Under the pieces are notes generated by a model. It saw only the letters and a list, made by a program, of their open reading frames with translations. It was not told the origin of the DNA and ran no database searches. Source: JARFPW01 sp035464655 (GTDB lineage: Bacteria > Gemmatimonadota > Gemmatimonadetes > Palauibacterales > Palauibacteraceae). Taken from it: DNA of 64,000 nucleotides. Of the stretch, positions 32,260 to 40,215 are shown piece by piece. Both the position numbers and the translations under genes were made by a program. How positions within the stretch are numbered: position 1 is the first letter of the stretch; every line of letters begins with the position of its first letter. The stretch is taken from assembly GCA_035464655.1 (NCBI GenBank), contig DATHRZ010000078.1:1-64000 (forward strand), read 5' to 3'.

Positions 32260-32747
32260 ACGGCCTCCTGGCGCTGGGGGCCGTCGCCGTGATGGCGCTG
32301 TCCCTGCTGCTGATCCCCCTCGGCATCCCCGGGCTGTGGATCATGGTCGGCGTCGTCGCGGCGGGGCTCGCAGCCGGTCAGATCTCGCTCGGGATCTTCC
32401 TTCTGCTGCTGGGCGTGGCCGTCGCGGCCGAGCTGGCCGAATGGGTATCCGTCGACCGGTTGAGTCGGAGGTACGGAGGATCGACCCGAACGTTCTGGGG
32501 CGCACTGCTGGGTGGTGCGGTGGGCGTCGTCGTCGGGGCCCCGGTCCCGGTGGCCGGGTCGCTGATCGGCGCGTTCGTCGGCACGCTCGCGGGTGCCGTG
32601 CTGGCGACCTGGCTCGAGACGCGACGCGTCGGCGGCTCCCTGCGGGCGGGCTGGGGGGCCCTGCTCGGCCGAACCGTAGCCGTCGGTGTCAAAGTGTTCG
32701 CCGGACTCGTGATTCTCGTGCTCGGTGGCGGAGCGTTTCTGTTTTGA
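32256..32747 (+). CDS. DUF456 family membrane protein
   Basis: A 163-aa membrane protein from the GTG at 32256. The spans are ALGAVAVMALSLLLIPLGIPG, WIMVGVVAAGLAAGQI, LGIFLLLLGVAVAAELAEW and the paired glycine-zipper helices TFWGALLGGAVGVVVGAPV and LIGAFVGTLAGAVLATWLE, then a final span VFAGLVILVLGGGAFLF. The PxGIPGLW and GA.G..G features are those of DUF456, of unknown function. Its stop overlaps the TTG of the tag gene. Confidence 0.85.
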   Translation: MNGLLALGAVAVMALSLLLIPLGIPGLWIMVGVVAAGLAAGQISLGIFLLLLGVAVAAELAEWVSVDRLSRRYGGSTRTFWGALLGGAVGVVVGAPVPVAGSLIGAFVGTLAGAVLATWLETRRVGGSLRAGWGALLGRTVAVGVKVFAGLVILVLGGGAFLF

Positions 32748-33322
32748 GCCGCGAGCGCTGCGCCTGGCCGGGCGACGATCCGCTGATGATCGAGTATCAC
32801 GACGACGAGTGGGGCGTTCCCGTACACGACGACCGCAAACTGTTCGAGTACTTCGTGCTCGACGCCTTCCAGGCCGGCCTGAGCTGGCGGACGATCCTCC
32901 ACAAGCGGGAGAACTTCCGGGCGGCGTTCGACGGCTTCGACCCCGCGGTGATCGCGCGCTACGGCGAGGCGGAACGCGAACGACTGCTGGAGGATGCCGG
33001 CATCGTCCGCAACCGCCAGAAGATCGACGCCACGATCGGCAACGCGCGCGAGTTCCTGCGCCTCCGGCAGACGCATGGATCGTTTGACGAATGGATCTGG
33101 CAGTTCACCGGCGGGACGACGATCCACAACCACTGGCAGGCGATGGACGGGGTTCCGGCCACGTCACACGAATCGGACGCGATGAGCGCAGCCCTGAAGT
33201 CCGAGGGGTTCAAGTTCGTCGGATCGACGATCTGTTACGCGTTCATGCAGGCCGCCGGAATGGTGAACGACCACGTCGCGTCGTGCTTCCGCCACGCCGA
33301 GCTGGTGGGCCGGGAGGACTGA
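32744..33322 (+). CDS. tag: DNA-3-methyladenine glycosylase I
   Basis: Tag, 192 aa, from a TTG that overlaps the DUF456 stop (TTGA). The diagnostic pieces are RCAWPGDDPLMIEYHDDEWG, LFEYFVLDAFQAGLSW, the catalytic-region Glu/Trp positions of LHKRENFRAAFDGF, and a C-terminal GSTICYAFMQAAGMVNDH followed by C..H. The zinc site uses the N-terminal Cys and His and the C-terminal His and Cys of this family. It removes 3-methyladenine from alkylated DNA. Length is normal (E. coli 187). Confidence 0.95.
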   Translation: MSRERCAWPGDDPLMIEYHDDEWGVPVHDDRKLFEYFVLDAFQAGLSWRTILHKRENFRAAFDGFDPAVIARYGEAERERLLEDAGIVRNRQKIDATIGNAREFLRLRQTHGSFDEWIWQFTGGTTIHNHWQAMDGVPATSHESDAMSAALKSEGFKFVGSTICYAFMQAAGMVNDHVASCFRHAELVGRED

Positions 33323-33353
33323 CTCGGGTTCGACCGACGGGCGGGCGGGACCT

Positions 33354-34868
33354 TCAGCCCCTCCGAACGATCGCGGTCCCGCCGGCCCGTCGCGGATCGG
33401 CGGCCGCGGCGAAGCCGGCATCCTCCGACCAGAGCACCGCCCCCACGCCTCCGAAGTACATCGACGGACCTTCCAGCATCCGCCACGGCAAATCGGTATC
33501 GGGACGCGGGATTCCGGGCTCCGCGGCCACGCGCGCTCCGTCCTCCGTGGCCTCTACGTGCAGGCGCGGATGGGCGATCGCCTCGGCCAGTGACATCCCC
33601 GCATGGGCGTGGTTGGCGAACACCTGGAGGATCGCGGTGGTGATCCGATCGGCGCCCGGCGATCCGATCGACAGCACGGCACCGGCGTCGGATCGGGCCA
33701 CGGTCGGCGCCATGTTCGATACGAGGCGCGCGCCGACCGGCCAGGCGTGCAGGCCACGGCGGTTCAGCTCGACCTCTCCCAAACAGTTGTTCATCCACAG
33801 GCCGGTTCCCGGTACCATCACACCCGACCCGTAGCCCGCCGACAGGGTGACGGCGCAGGCGAGTCCGTCGGCGTCGACCGCCGAGGTGTGAACCGTGGAG
33901 GGCGCCGTGAAGGCGGCGCGAAGTTCGTCGATCGCGGCGACCACGTCTTCGCGCAGATCGACCCGGTCGCGGCGGAACCCGAGGACGCGCGCCTGGACGT
34001 CGACCAGGTGGGCGACGTCGTCCTCGCGCCACGGCCCGGTCGGCCGACCTCCCAGCAGGCCGAGCATCGCCCCCAGGGTCACCCCGCCGATCGCGGGCGG
34101 GGGGTTCGTCGCGACCGTCCAGCCCGGTACCTCGCCCACGAGCGCGCGCCGCACTACGGGTGAATACGCCGCAAGGTCGTCCAGCGTGAGCAAGCCGCCG
34201 TGCTCGGCCATGTCGGCCGCGATCGCCCGACCGATTTCGCCGGTGTAGAAGTCGTCGACCCCGTGACGGGCCAGGCGCTCGAGGCTGTCGGACAGATGTT
34301 CGACGCGGACCGTCTCATCGGCGTCCAGGAGCCGGCCGTCCGCATGGTGCAGCGCGGCCCGTCCGTCGGCGTGCCAGCCGAACACCTTCTCGCCGGAGTA
34401 CTCGAGATAGTGGCGCGCGGGCGCCGTAAGGGGGAAACCGTCGCGGGTGATGGCGATCGCGGGCGCGAGGATTTCGTTCCACGGCAACCGCCCGAAGCGT
34501 TCGGACGCCACGGCGAGGGCGGCCGGGCCACCCGGCGTGCCGACCGAGCCGTGGCCGACGTGCATGGTGACACCACCGCCGTACTCGATGGATACTTCGG
34601 TCGTTCCGCTCCCGAACCGTTCCGGCGCGGCACCCCGACCGGGCATCTCGATATAGCCGTCGACCGTCGCCGGCTCGATGTCCGGGCCCCAGACAGTGAC
34701 GAAGCCACCGCAACCGGGCGCGCAGATACCTGGTTCGGCGACGCTGCCCACCCAGGCCGCTGCAATGGCGGTGTCGACGGCGTTGCCACCCTCGCGGGCT
34801 ACCGATGCTCCCGCGTCGGTAGCCAGCTGCGTGCTCGAGGCGACGGCCACACCGCTGGATGTTCCCAT
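33354..34868 (-). CDS. Gamma-glutamyltransferase family protein (cytoplasmic)
   Basis: A 504-aa Ntn hydrolase of the gamma-glutamyltranspeptidase family. It begins directly with STQLATDAGASVAREGGNAVD, so there is no signal peptide. The fold blocks include GICAPGCGGFVTVW, GSVGTPGGPAALAVA and, in the small subunit, the nucleophile region STVHTSAVDADGLACAVT (the Thr before V-H is the expected autoprocessing residue). GYGSGVMVPGTGLWMNN forms the active-site lid. Cytoplasmic members often act on amides or acylases rather than on glutathione, so the substrate is open. It ends next to the tag gene, tail to tail. Confidence 0.85.
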   Translation of the reverse strand: MGTSSGVAVASSTQLATDAGASVAREGGNAVDTAIAAAWVGSVAEPGICAPGCGGFVTVWGPDIEPATVDGYIEMPGRGAAPERFGSGTTEVSIEYGGGVTMHVGHGSVGTPGGPAALAVASERFGRLPWNEILAPAIAITRDGFPLTAPARHYLEYSGEKVFGWHADGRAALHHADGRLLDADETVRVEHLSDSLERLARHGVDDFYTGEIGRAIAADMAEHGGLLTLDDLAAYSPVVRRALVGEVPGWTVATNPPPAIGGVTLGAMLGLLGGRPTGPWREDDVAHLVDVQARVLGFRRDRVDLREDVVAAIDELRAAFTAPSTVHTSAVDADGLACAVTLSAGYGSGVMVPGTGLWMNNCLGEVELNRRGLHAWPVGARLVSNMAPTVARSDAGAVLSIGSPGADRITTAILQVFANHAHAGMSLAEAIAHPRLHVEATEDGARVAAEPGIPRPDTDLPWRMLEGPSMYFGGVGAVLWSEDAGFAAAADPRRAGGTAIVRRG

Positions 34869-34920
34869 GGGCGGACGTTAGGCCGGCAGGCGGCCGGCGT
34901 CCACAATCCCGCAGGCAACG

Positions 34921-34949
34921 AAAACGGGCCGTGCGTGGAGCACGGCCCG
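34921..34949 (-). terminator. Factor-independent terminator
   Basis: CGGGCCGTGC (34925-34934) and GCACGGCCCG (34940-34949) form a perfect 10-pair stem with loop GTGGA. On the minus strand it is followed by TTTT. It lies 45 bases past the stop of the secreted alanine-rich gene and ends the ECF/CBM48 cluster transcript before the gamma-glutamyltransferase gene. Confidence 0.85.
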
Positions 34950-34993
34950 GCTTCGGTTCAACTGTCGAGACTCATTCGGTTCGGGCACGAACC

Positions 34994-35629
34994 TCAGGGA
35001 ACAGGGAGTTCGTCCGGCGGACCCGCTCCTTCGGGACGCCCCGCGGGCACACCGGCGGGGATCCCGCCGGTGCTGACATCCACCCCGGCATCGACCCCGA
35101 CCGCGCCCGCGGCATCGGGTCCTCCGGCTTCGACACCGGCGCCGGCGCGCGCGGACAGATTCGCCAGGGCCTCTGGCCCATGCTGTAGCGCGGCCTCGAC
35201 CCGGACGAGGGCCTCCTCGGGAACTTCTCCGCTGGCGACCAGATACGAGAGGGCCGCGATCGCTACCACCCGGCGCTCCTGCGGCGCGGTCTCGCTGATC
35301 GTCTGCAGGACGACCTCGCTGACCCCACTCTCGAGCGCATCGGCGGCCACGGACAACTCGGCCTCGCCGGCGCCTTCGATTCCCGCCGTCTCGAAGGTAG
35401 AGGCAGCGCGAATCAGCGCATCGGTTCGACGCTCGATCGCGCGCTCGATCACGTCCATCGGGACGCCCTTCGCACGGCCCTCGGCCATCTTGCTCTCGAG
35501 CAGCGATACCGGAATCCCGGCCGCCTCGGCTCGTGCGAACGCCTCCGCCGTTCCTTCGGCTTCCTGGGCGAGCGCGGGCGCCGCGAGCAGCGCCAGCGTA
35601 CCCACCACCATCGTCGTTCTCCGTAGCAT
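34994..35629 (-). CDS. Secreted alanine-rich protein in the ECF/CBM48 cluster
   Basis: A 211-aa protein from the ATG at 35629 (GGGAGTGG upstream). A signal peptide (RRTTMVVGTLALLAAPALAQ) is followed by helical Ala/Glu-rich sequence (EAFARAEAAGIPVSLLESKM, AEGRAKGVPMDVIERAIERR) and a Gly/Pro/Ala-rich tail. No known domain. It is 95 bp downstream of the ECF sigma gene on the same strand and is the last gene before the terminator, so it is a likely member of that operon or regulon. Confidence 0.7.
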   Translation of the reverse strand: MLRRTTMVVGTLALLAAPALAQEAEGTAEAFARAEAAGIPVSLLESKMAEGRAKGVPMDVIERAIERRTDALIRAASTFETAGIEGAGEAELSVAADALESGVSEVVLQTISETAPQERRVVAIAALSYLVASGEVPEEALVRVEAALQHGPEALANLSARAGAGVEAGGPDAAGAVGVDAGVDVSTGGIPAGVPAGRPEGAGPPDELPVP

Positions 35630-35724
35630 CGTCCACTCCCGTCTTGCGTTCAACAGCCCGTCATCCATCGTTCGGAACCCACCATCCGCCTTCTACAGGA
35701 TCGACGTGCGAAGGTCGTGAACCG

Positions 35725-36282
35725 TCACGTGCGGACCTCGTCTTCGAAATCCGAGAGCCGGGCCTGGAGCTCTTCCCGGGCTCGCTTGACGCGCATCTTC
35801 AGGGCGCTTTCAGAGGCGCCGAGCCGCTCCGCCATCTGCGGGTAGGTAAGCGAGTGCTCGTGGTACAGAACGAAGGCTTCGCGCAGCAGCGGCGACAGCG
35901 ACGCCACGGCCCGGAGGAGGGCGGCTCGCAGGTCGGAGCGTTCAACGGCCTCGCTCGGATCCTCCCCGTCGGCCGGTAGCGCATCGAGATTCTCCGGGGC
36001 CGATGTGCGCGAGCGCGGGCTACGGAGATGATCGTGGCAGCGATTTCGAACAATGTGAAAGCACCACGAGGCGAAGCGCTCGGGACGCTCACAGGTCTCC
36101 AGCTTCTCGTACGCCGTGACGAAGCTGTCCTGAACGACATCCTCGGCCGCGGCGCGGCTCGACAGCATCCGATCCGCATACCCGAGGTAGGCCTCCTGAT
36201 AGCGCTCCACGAGACTGCGAAACGCCTCTCTGTCGCCGTTCAGCACGGCGGCGATCAGAACTTCGTCCGGAGGCCCGTTCAC
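35725..36282 (-). CDS. ECF-type sigma factor of the CBM48 cassette
   Basis: A 185-aa sigma factor from the GTG at 36282, which overlaps the stop of the upstream outer-membrane gene (GTGA); a longer upstream start would overlap that gene by 76 bases. Region 2 has LVERYQEAYLGYADRM and AAEDVVQDSFVTAYEKLETC, then RFASWCFHIVRNRCHDHLR. Region 4 has LSPLLREAFVLYHEHSLTYP and the helix-turn-helix MAERLGASESALKMRVKRAR. In contrast to most ECF cassettes, the sigma gene is last in order, after the proteins that probably control it. Confidence 0.92.
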   Translation of the reverse strand: MNGPPDEVLIAAVLNGDREAFRSLVERYQEAYLGYADRMLSSRAAAEDVVQDSFVTAYEKLETCERPERFASWCFHIVRNRCHDHLRSPRSRTSAPENLDALPADGEDPSEAVERSDLRAALLRAVASLSPLLREAFVLYHEHSLTYPQMAERLGASESALKMRVKRAREELQARLSDFEDEVRT

Positions 36283-37397
36283 GATACGATGAGGATCGCG
36301 ACCCAACCGCCCATCCCGTCCGATCGGCGACCCGGAAACGACTCCGGAACGAACCATTCGCCCCTCTCGTCCACGAACGCGATCTCGTAGTAGCCGGGTT
36401 CCAGCTCGAGCGTGATCGTCCAGCTGCCACCCATCCGCGTCATCGGAAGGGGCTGCCAGCCATTGAAGGACCCGCCTACCGCGAGTGCGCCCGTGCCTGC
36501 GTCCACAGGTACCCGCAGACGAACTCCGCCCGAGTCGTATTCGGGCAGCGACTCGAGGCGTTCCCGCCCGGGTCGGTCGGCGAAGCGGTAGCGTAACGCT
36601 ATCGACCAGGTCTGGCGGGCCGGCGTATCGAACATGGGCTCACCCGAGGTTCGGCCGAAGTTGACCCGTGCGGTGAGTGTCTCGGAGAGGTCGAGCGACC
36701 CGCCCGCGTACCAGCCGGTCTCGCGGCGCTCGTCGCCCTCCCATCGGTCGAGACCGGCCCACAGGTACCCCTGATCGTGATCGAACACGAGACCGACCGA
36801 CCCGTGGGGCAAGGTCTCGGCCTCCAGAAACAGCACTTCGGCCCTGACGCCGCTAGACAGGCGGCCTGCCGGGGCGAACCATACATCGGCGGCGGTCACG
36901 CCCGCGGTTCGTCCACTGGACGTTCCCGACACGCTCGTGCCGGCCGCCCGGGCGCCTCCTCCGAAGCGAGCCCGGAACGTCGCGCCCGATACCGCCAGGT
37001 ACGGTTCCGCGACGAGTAGACCTCCCACGCCCTCGACGTCCGCCAGCGGATCGTGATACGCGAACCCCCGGGCGAGCAGATCAGGCTGGAAACCTGGTCC
37101 TCGCCGCGCGCTGCCCACCAGAAACGGTGACGAGGCGACCTCGGCAAACCCCCACGTGAGATCCTCCGAAGGCCGGATCGGCACGCCGCCGATCAACTGT
37201 ACTCGGGCGGCGTCCGTGAAGCCGGACAATCCGAGCTGGAAACTCTGCACGGTTTCGGACGTACCGGCGTCTAGATCCTCCGAAGCCCCCCACGACCCGG
37301 AGACATACCATTGCGCTTCCGCCGGCGACGCGGGGAAGAGCAGGAACAACGTTACGAAGGGGCCGACTGTTAGCAGCCCCTTCACGCCCCTATCCAA
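36279..37397 (-). CDS. Beta-barrel-like outer-membrane protein with C-terminal CBM48 domain
   Basis: A 372-aa protein with a signal peptide (LLTVGPFVTLFLLFPASPAEA). The body (about 30-280) is made of alternating strands with aromatic ends (WYVSGSWGASEDLDAGTSET, VFDHDQGYLWAGLDRWEGDE, LTARVNFGRTSGEPMF, WSIALRYRFADRPG), as in outer-membrane barrels. Residues about 290-372 form a CBM48/AMPK glycogen-binding-type E-set domain (ALAVGGSFNGWQPLPM, GSWTITLELEPGYYEIAFVD). It sits 3 bases after the CBM48 membrane gene and overlaps the sigma gene. It may be the surface end of the signalling chain. Confidence 0.75.
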   Translation of the reverse strand: MDRGVKGLLTVGPFVTLFLLFPASPAEAQWYVSGSWGASEDLDAGTSETVQSFQLGLSGFTDAARVQLIGGVPIRPSEDLTWGFAEVASSPFLVGSARRGPGFQPDLLARGFAYHDPLADVEGVGGLLVAEPYLAVSGATFRARFGGGARAAGTSVSGTSSGRTAGVTAADVWFAPAGRLSSGVRAEVLFLEAETLPHGSVGLVFDHDQGYLWAGLDRWEGDERRETGWYAGGSLDLSETLTARVNFGRTSGEPMFDTPARQTWSIALRYRFADRPGRERLESLPEYDSGGVRLRVPVDAGTGALAVGGSFNGWQPLPMTRMGGSWTITLELEPGYYEIAFVDERGEWFVPESFPGRRSDGMGGWVAILIVS

Positions 37398-37400
37398 CCG

Positions 37401-38045
37401 TCAACCGTCCGCGAGGACCAACGACATCCGGCTGTTGAATCCCCCGAAGCCGTCCGCCACGCGCGGCGCCGCCGGATCGACGACCCAGCGCTCCCCGTCT
37501 ACGCGGAACGCATAGTCGTGAACACCCGGTCGTAGCGGCACATACGCCATCCAGCGACCGTCCGCCACCGGCGTGAGGGCGACGTCGGGGGACCAGTTCG
37601 AGAACGAGCCGGCCAGCTCGACCCGGCGCGCTTCGGGTGCGTCGATCTCGAAGCGGACGAACACCGCGGGCGGCTGTTCGGCGGACGCCGTCGAGGGAGA
37701 CCCGACGTCCCACTGGAGACCGGCCACGAGGACCAGCACGGCCGCTGCCGCGACGTAGACCGGACGCAACGTGAACGAAACCTGTCGTCTGTCGAGCAAC
37801 CACTGCCCCATCCGGACGACCGTCGATTGCCGGGGCTCGCTCGCGCCGGCGTGCTCGCCGATCCGTCGCATGACGGGCGTCGCCAGATCGACGTCACGGT
37901 ATCTCGCGCCGTCGCCGCGCAACGCCGCGATGGCCTGCTCGATCCGCCGGGCCCGGACGGCCTCGTCGGGTGTGAGCTCCGACATGGGCAACTCGCCGTC
38001 CAGGTACAGGTGTATACGCTCGTTCATGGCAGCATGCTCGTTCAT
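37401..38045 (-). CDS. Membrane anti-sigma-like protein with periplasmic CBM48 domain
   Basis: A 214-aa protein. The cytoplasmic N-terminus (ERIHLYLDGELPMSELTPDE) resembles the short start of zinc-less anti-sigma factors. One membrane span follows at about 88-108 (LRPVYVAAAAVLVLVAGLQW). The periplasmic part is a complete CBM48/glycogen-binding E-set domain (VFVRFEIDAPEARRVELAGS, FSNWSPDVALTPVADGRWMA, RPGVHDYAFRVDGERWVVDP). It starts the three-gene unit and is divergent from the amidohydrolase. Anti-sigma function is inferred from topology and coupling to the sigma gene. An ATG six codons downstream is an alternative start. Confidence 0.65.
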   Translation of the reverse strand: MNEHAAMNERIHLYLDGELPMSELTPDEAVRARRIEQAIAALRGDGARYRDVDLATPVMRRIGEHAGASEPRQSTVVRMGQWLLDRRQVSFTLRPVYVAAAAVLVLVAGLQWDVGSPSTASAEQPPAVFVRFEIDAPEARRVELAGSFSNWSPDVALTPVADGRWMAYVPLRPGVHDYAFRVDGERWVVDPAAPRVADGFGGFNSRMSLVLADG

Positions 38046-38155
38046 CTGCTCCGCCCGCTCCGCTCGTTCATCCTTATGGTTATGATGTGCGTATGAATGT
38101 GAGTAGTCGACGATCGTTCGGCGTCCGGCATCGGGCGTCCGACGTCCGACCGATG

Positions 38156-38173
38156 ATACGGTCGGATCCGTAT
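38156..38173. promoter_or_regulatory. Inverted repeat ATACGG-N6-CCGTAT between divergent genes
   Basis: Perfect 6-bp arms around TCGGAT, in the 176-bp region between the CBM48/ECF unit and the amidohydrolase gene. It is placed to act on either promoter. The regulator is unknown. Confidence 0.4.
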
Positions 38174-38221
38174 GATCGACGTGCGAGAGCGGCGCACCGT
38201 CACATGGAAGGGATGATGAGC

Positions 38222-39598
38222 ATGCGCAAGTCTGGCTGGTGGACGGGGGTCGCGGTGGCGATCGCCCTGGTGAGCGTACACCCGGGAGTGCCCGCCGCGA
38301 TCGGACAGGACCTCGGGACGCACGCCTTCGTGGACGTCACCGTGGTACCGATGGATCGAGACCGCGTGCTCGAGAACCAGACGGTACTGGTCGATGGCGA
38401 TCGGATCACGCGGGTCGGTGCCGCGGCCGAGGTCGAGATTCCGGAAGGCACCGTCCGGATCGAGGGCAACGGCCTGTATCTCATGCCCGGGCTGGCCGAG
38501 ATGCACGCCCACATCCCGGGCTCGAACGCGCCGCGGGCCTACCTCGAGAACACCCTGTTCCTCTACCTGGCGAACGGCATCACCACGATCCGCGGAATGC
38601 TCGGCGAACCCGCCCATCTCGAGCTCCGTGAACAGGCGCAGCGCGGCGAGATCCTGTCCCCGCGAATCTACACGTCGGGACCGAGCCTCAACGGCAACAG
38701 CGTCGACTCGCCGGAACGGGCCCGCGAGATGGTGCTGGCGCAGGCAGAAGCCGGCTACGACTTCCTGAAGCTCCACCCGGGCCTGTCGCGCGCCGCGTTC
38801 GACGCGATCGACGCGACGGCCGACGAGGTGGGGATGCCGTTCGCCGGGCACGTGTCGCTGGACGTGGGTCTGGCCCGAACGCTCGAGGCCGGGCAGGCGA
38901 CGATCGATCACCTGGACGGGTACGTCGAGGCGATGGCGGGGCCGCCCCATGCGCAGAGTTCGCAGTTCTTCGGGCTGAACCTGGTCGGCGAGGCGGACCT
39001 CGACGAGCTGCCCCGGCTGGTCGGAGAAACCGTCGAGGCCGGGGTCTGGAACGTGCCGACACAGGCGCTGTTCCCCGACTTCCTCGGCGACCCCGACGAA
39101 CTGTTGCGGCGGCCCGAACTGCGCTACGTGTCGGCCCAACAGGCCCAGCAGTGGGCGGGTAGCGTGCGCCAGATGACCTCGAACCCGTCGTTCTCGGCGG
39201 ACGACGGCCGGCGCTTCCTCGAACTCAGGCGCCGCGTCCTGAAGTCACTGCACGACGCCGGCGCGGGTATCTTGCTCGGCAGCGACGCCCCGCAGGTGTT
39301 CAACGTGCCCGGATTCTCGATGCACGAGGAGCTGGCCGAGTATGTGCGAGCCGGCCTCAGCCCGTTCGAGGCGCTACGCACGGGCACCGTCGAGGTCGCC
39401 CGATTCTACGGGGTGGACGACGAACGCGGCACCGTGGCCGAAGGAATGGTGGCGGATCTGGTGCTCGTACGCGGAAATCCGCTCGAAGACGTGGGCAATG
39501 TCCGGGAGCCGGCCGGCGTCATGCTGCGCGGCCGTTGGCTGCCGGGCGATCAGATCGAACAGCGCCTCGAGGAGATCGCGACGGCCTATGGCAATTGA
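38222..39598 (+). CDS. Secreted amidohydrolase (imidazolonepropionase-like)
   Basis: A 458-aa protein. The ATG at 38222 gives a good signal peptide (MRKSGWWTGVAVAIALVSVH, cut after AIGQ) and AAGGG 9 bases upstream. The metal-binding HxH is in MPGLAEMHAHIPG, the lysine in DFLKLHPGLS, further His in FAGHVSLDVG and IDHLDG, and Asp in ILLGSDAPQVF, the normal set of a binuclear amidohydrolase. The DUF-like extra segment around QSSQFFGLNL is unassigned. Substrate unknown; family members cleave cyclic amides or dipeptides. The lipocalin gene overlaps its 3' end by 11 bases. Confidence 0.85.
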   Translation: MRKSGWWTGVAVAIALVSVHPGVPAAIGQDLGTHAFVDVTVVPMDRDRVLENQTVLVDGDRITRVGAAAEVEIPEGTVRIEGNGLYLMPGLAEMHAHIPGSNAPRAYLENTLFLYLANGITTIRGMLGEPAHLELREQAQRGEILSPRIYTSGPSLNGNSVDSPERAREMVLAQAEAGYDFLKLHPGLSRAAFDAIDATADEVGMPFAGHVSLDVGLARTLEAGQATIDHLDGYVEAMAGPPHAQSSQFFGLNLVGEADLDELPRLVGETVEAGVWNVPTQALFPDFLGDPDELLRRPELRYVSAQQAQQWAGSVRQMTSNPSFSADDGRRFLELRRRVLKSLHDAGAGILLGSDAPQVFNVPGFSMHEELAEYVRAGLSPFEALRTGTVEVARFYGVDDERGTVAEGMVADLVLVRGNPLEDVGNVREPAGVMLRGRWLPGDQIEQRLEEIATAYGN

Positions 39599-40211
39599 GC
39601 CCCGGGCGCCGACGAGGACGCTCCACCGACGCGACACGCCGGGCGCCCTGTTCGCGGCGCTGACGGCGAGCCTCCTCGCGCTTACCGGACCGGAGGTCAC
39701 GATGGCCCAGAATGCGCCCGGCAGCGAGCCCGAGACGGTCGAGCACGTCGATCTCGCTCGCTACATGGGAACCTGGTACGAGTTCGCCCGCCTGCCCAAT
39801 CGCTTCCAGTCGCAGTGCGTGCGCAACGTGACGGCACGGTATACGCTGCGGGACGACGGGAAGGTGAAGGTCGTCAACCGCTGCGAGACGGAGGCGGGCC
39901 GCCTCGACGAGGCGACCGGCATCGCCCGTGTCGTTGACGAGGTGACGAACGCGAAGCTCGAAGTCAGCTTCGTGCGGATTCTCGGCTTCTCCCTGTTCTG
40001 GGGCGACTACTGGGTCATCGGCCTTGGCGACGACTACGAGTGGGCCGTGGTCGGCCACCCGAACCGCGAGTACGGCTGGCTGCTCGTCCGGGACCCCGAG
40101 GTGAGCGAGGAGATGGCCGACGAGATGTTTTTCGTCCTCGAGTCCCGCGGCTACCGGCACGACGACTTCGTGCTGACGCCGCACGACGGGTCGGCGCGCC
40201 CGCCCGACTGA
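39588..40211 (+). CDS. Lipocalin (Blc-like)
   Basis: A 207-aa protein from the ATG at 39588, overlapping the amidohydrolase end by 11 bases. A long signal peptide (LFAALTASLLALTGPEVTMAQ) precedes the lipocalin start VDLARYMGTWYEFARLPNRFQ (the GxW motif, here MGTWYE), the middle block VKVVNRCETEAGRLDEATGI, and the GDYWVIGLGDDYEWAVVGHP and REYGWLLVRDP blocks of the bacterial Blc group. It lacks a lipobox Cys, so it should be soluble in the periplasm, unlike E. coli Blc. It binds small hydrophobic ligands such as lysophospholipids. Confidence 0.92.
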   Translation: MAIEPRAPTRTLHRRDTPGALFAALTASLLALTGPEVTMAQNAPGSEPETVEHVDLARYMGTWYEFARLPNRFQSQCVRNVTARYTLRDDGKVKVVNRCETEAGRLDEATGIARVVDEVTNAKLEVSFVRILGFSLFWGDYWVIGLGDDYEWAVVGHPNREYGWLLVRDPEVSEEMADEMFFVLESRGYRHDDFVLTPHDGSARPPD

Positions 40212-40215
40212 GCTC

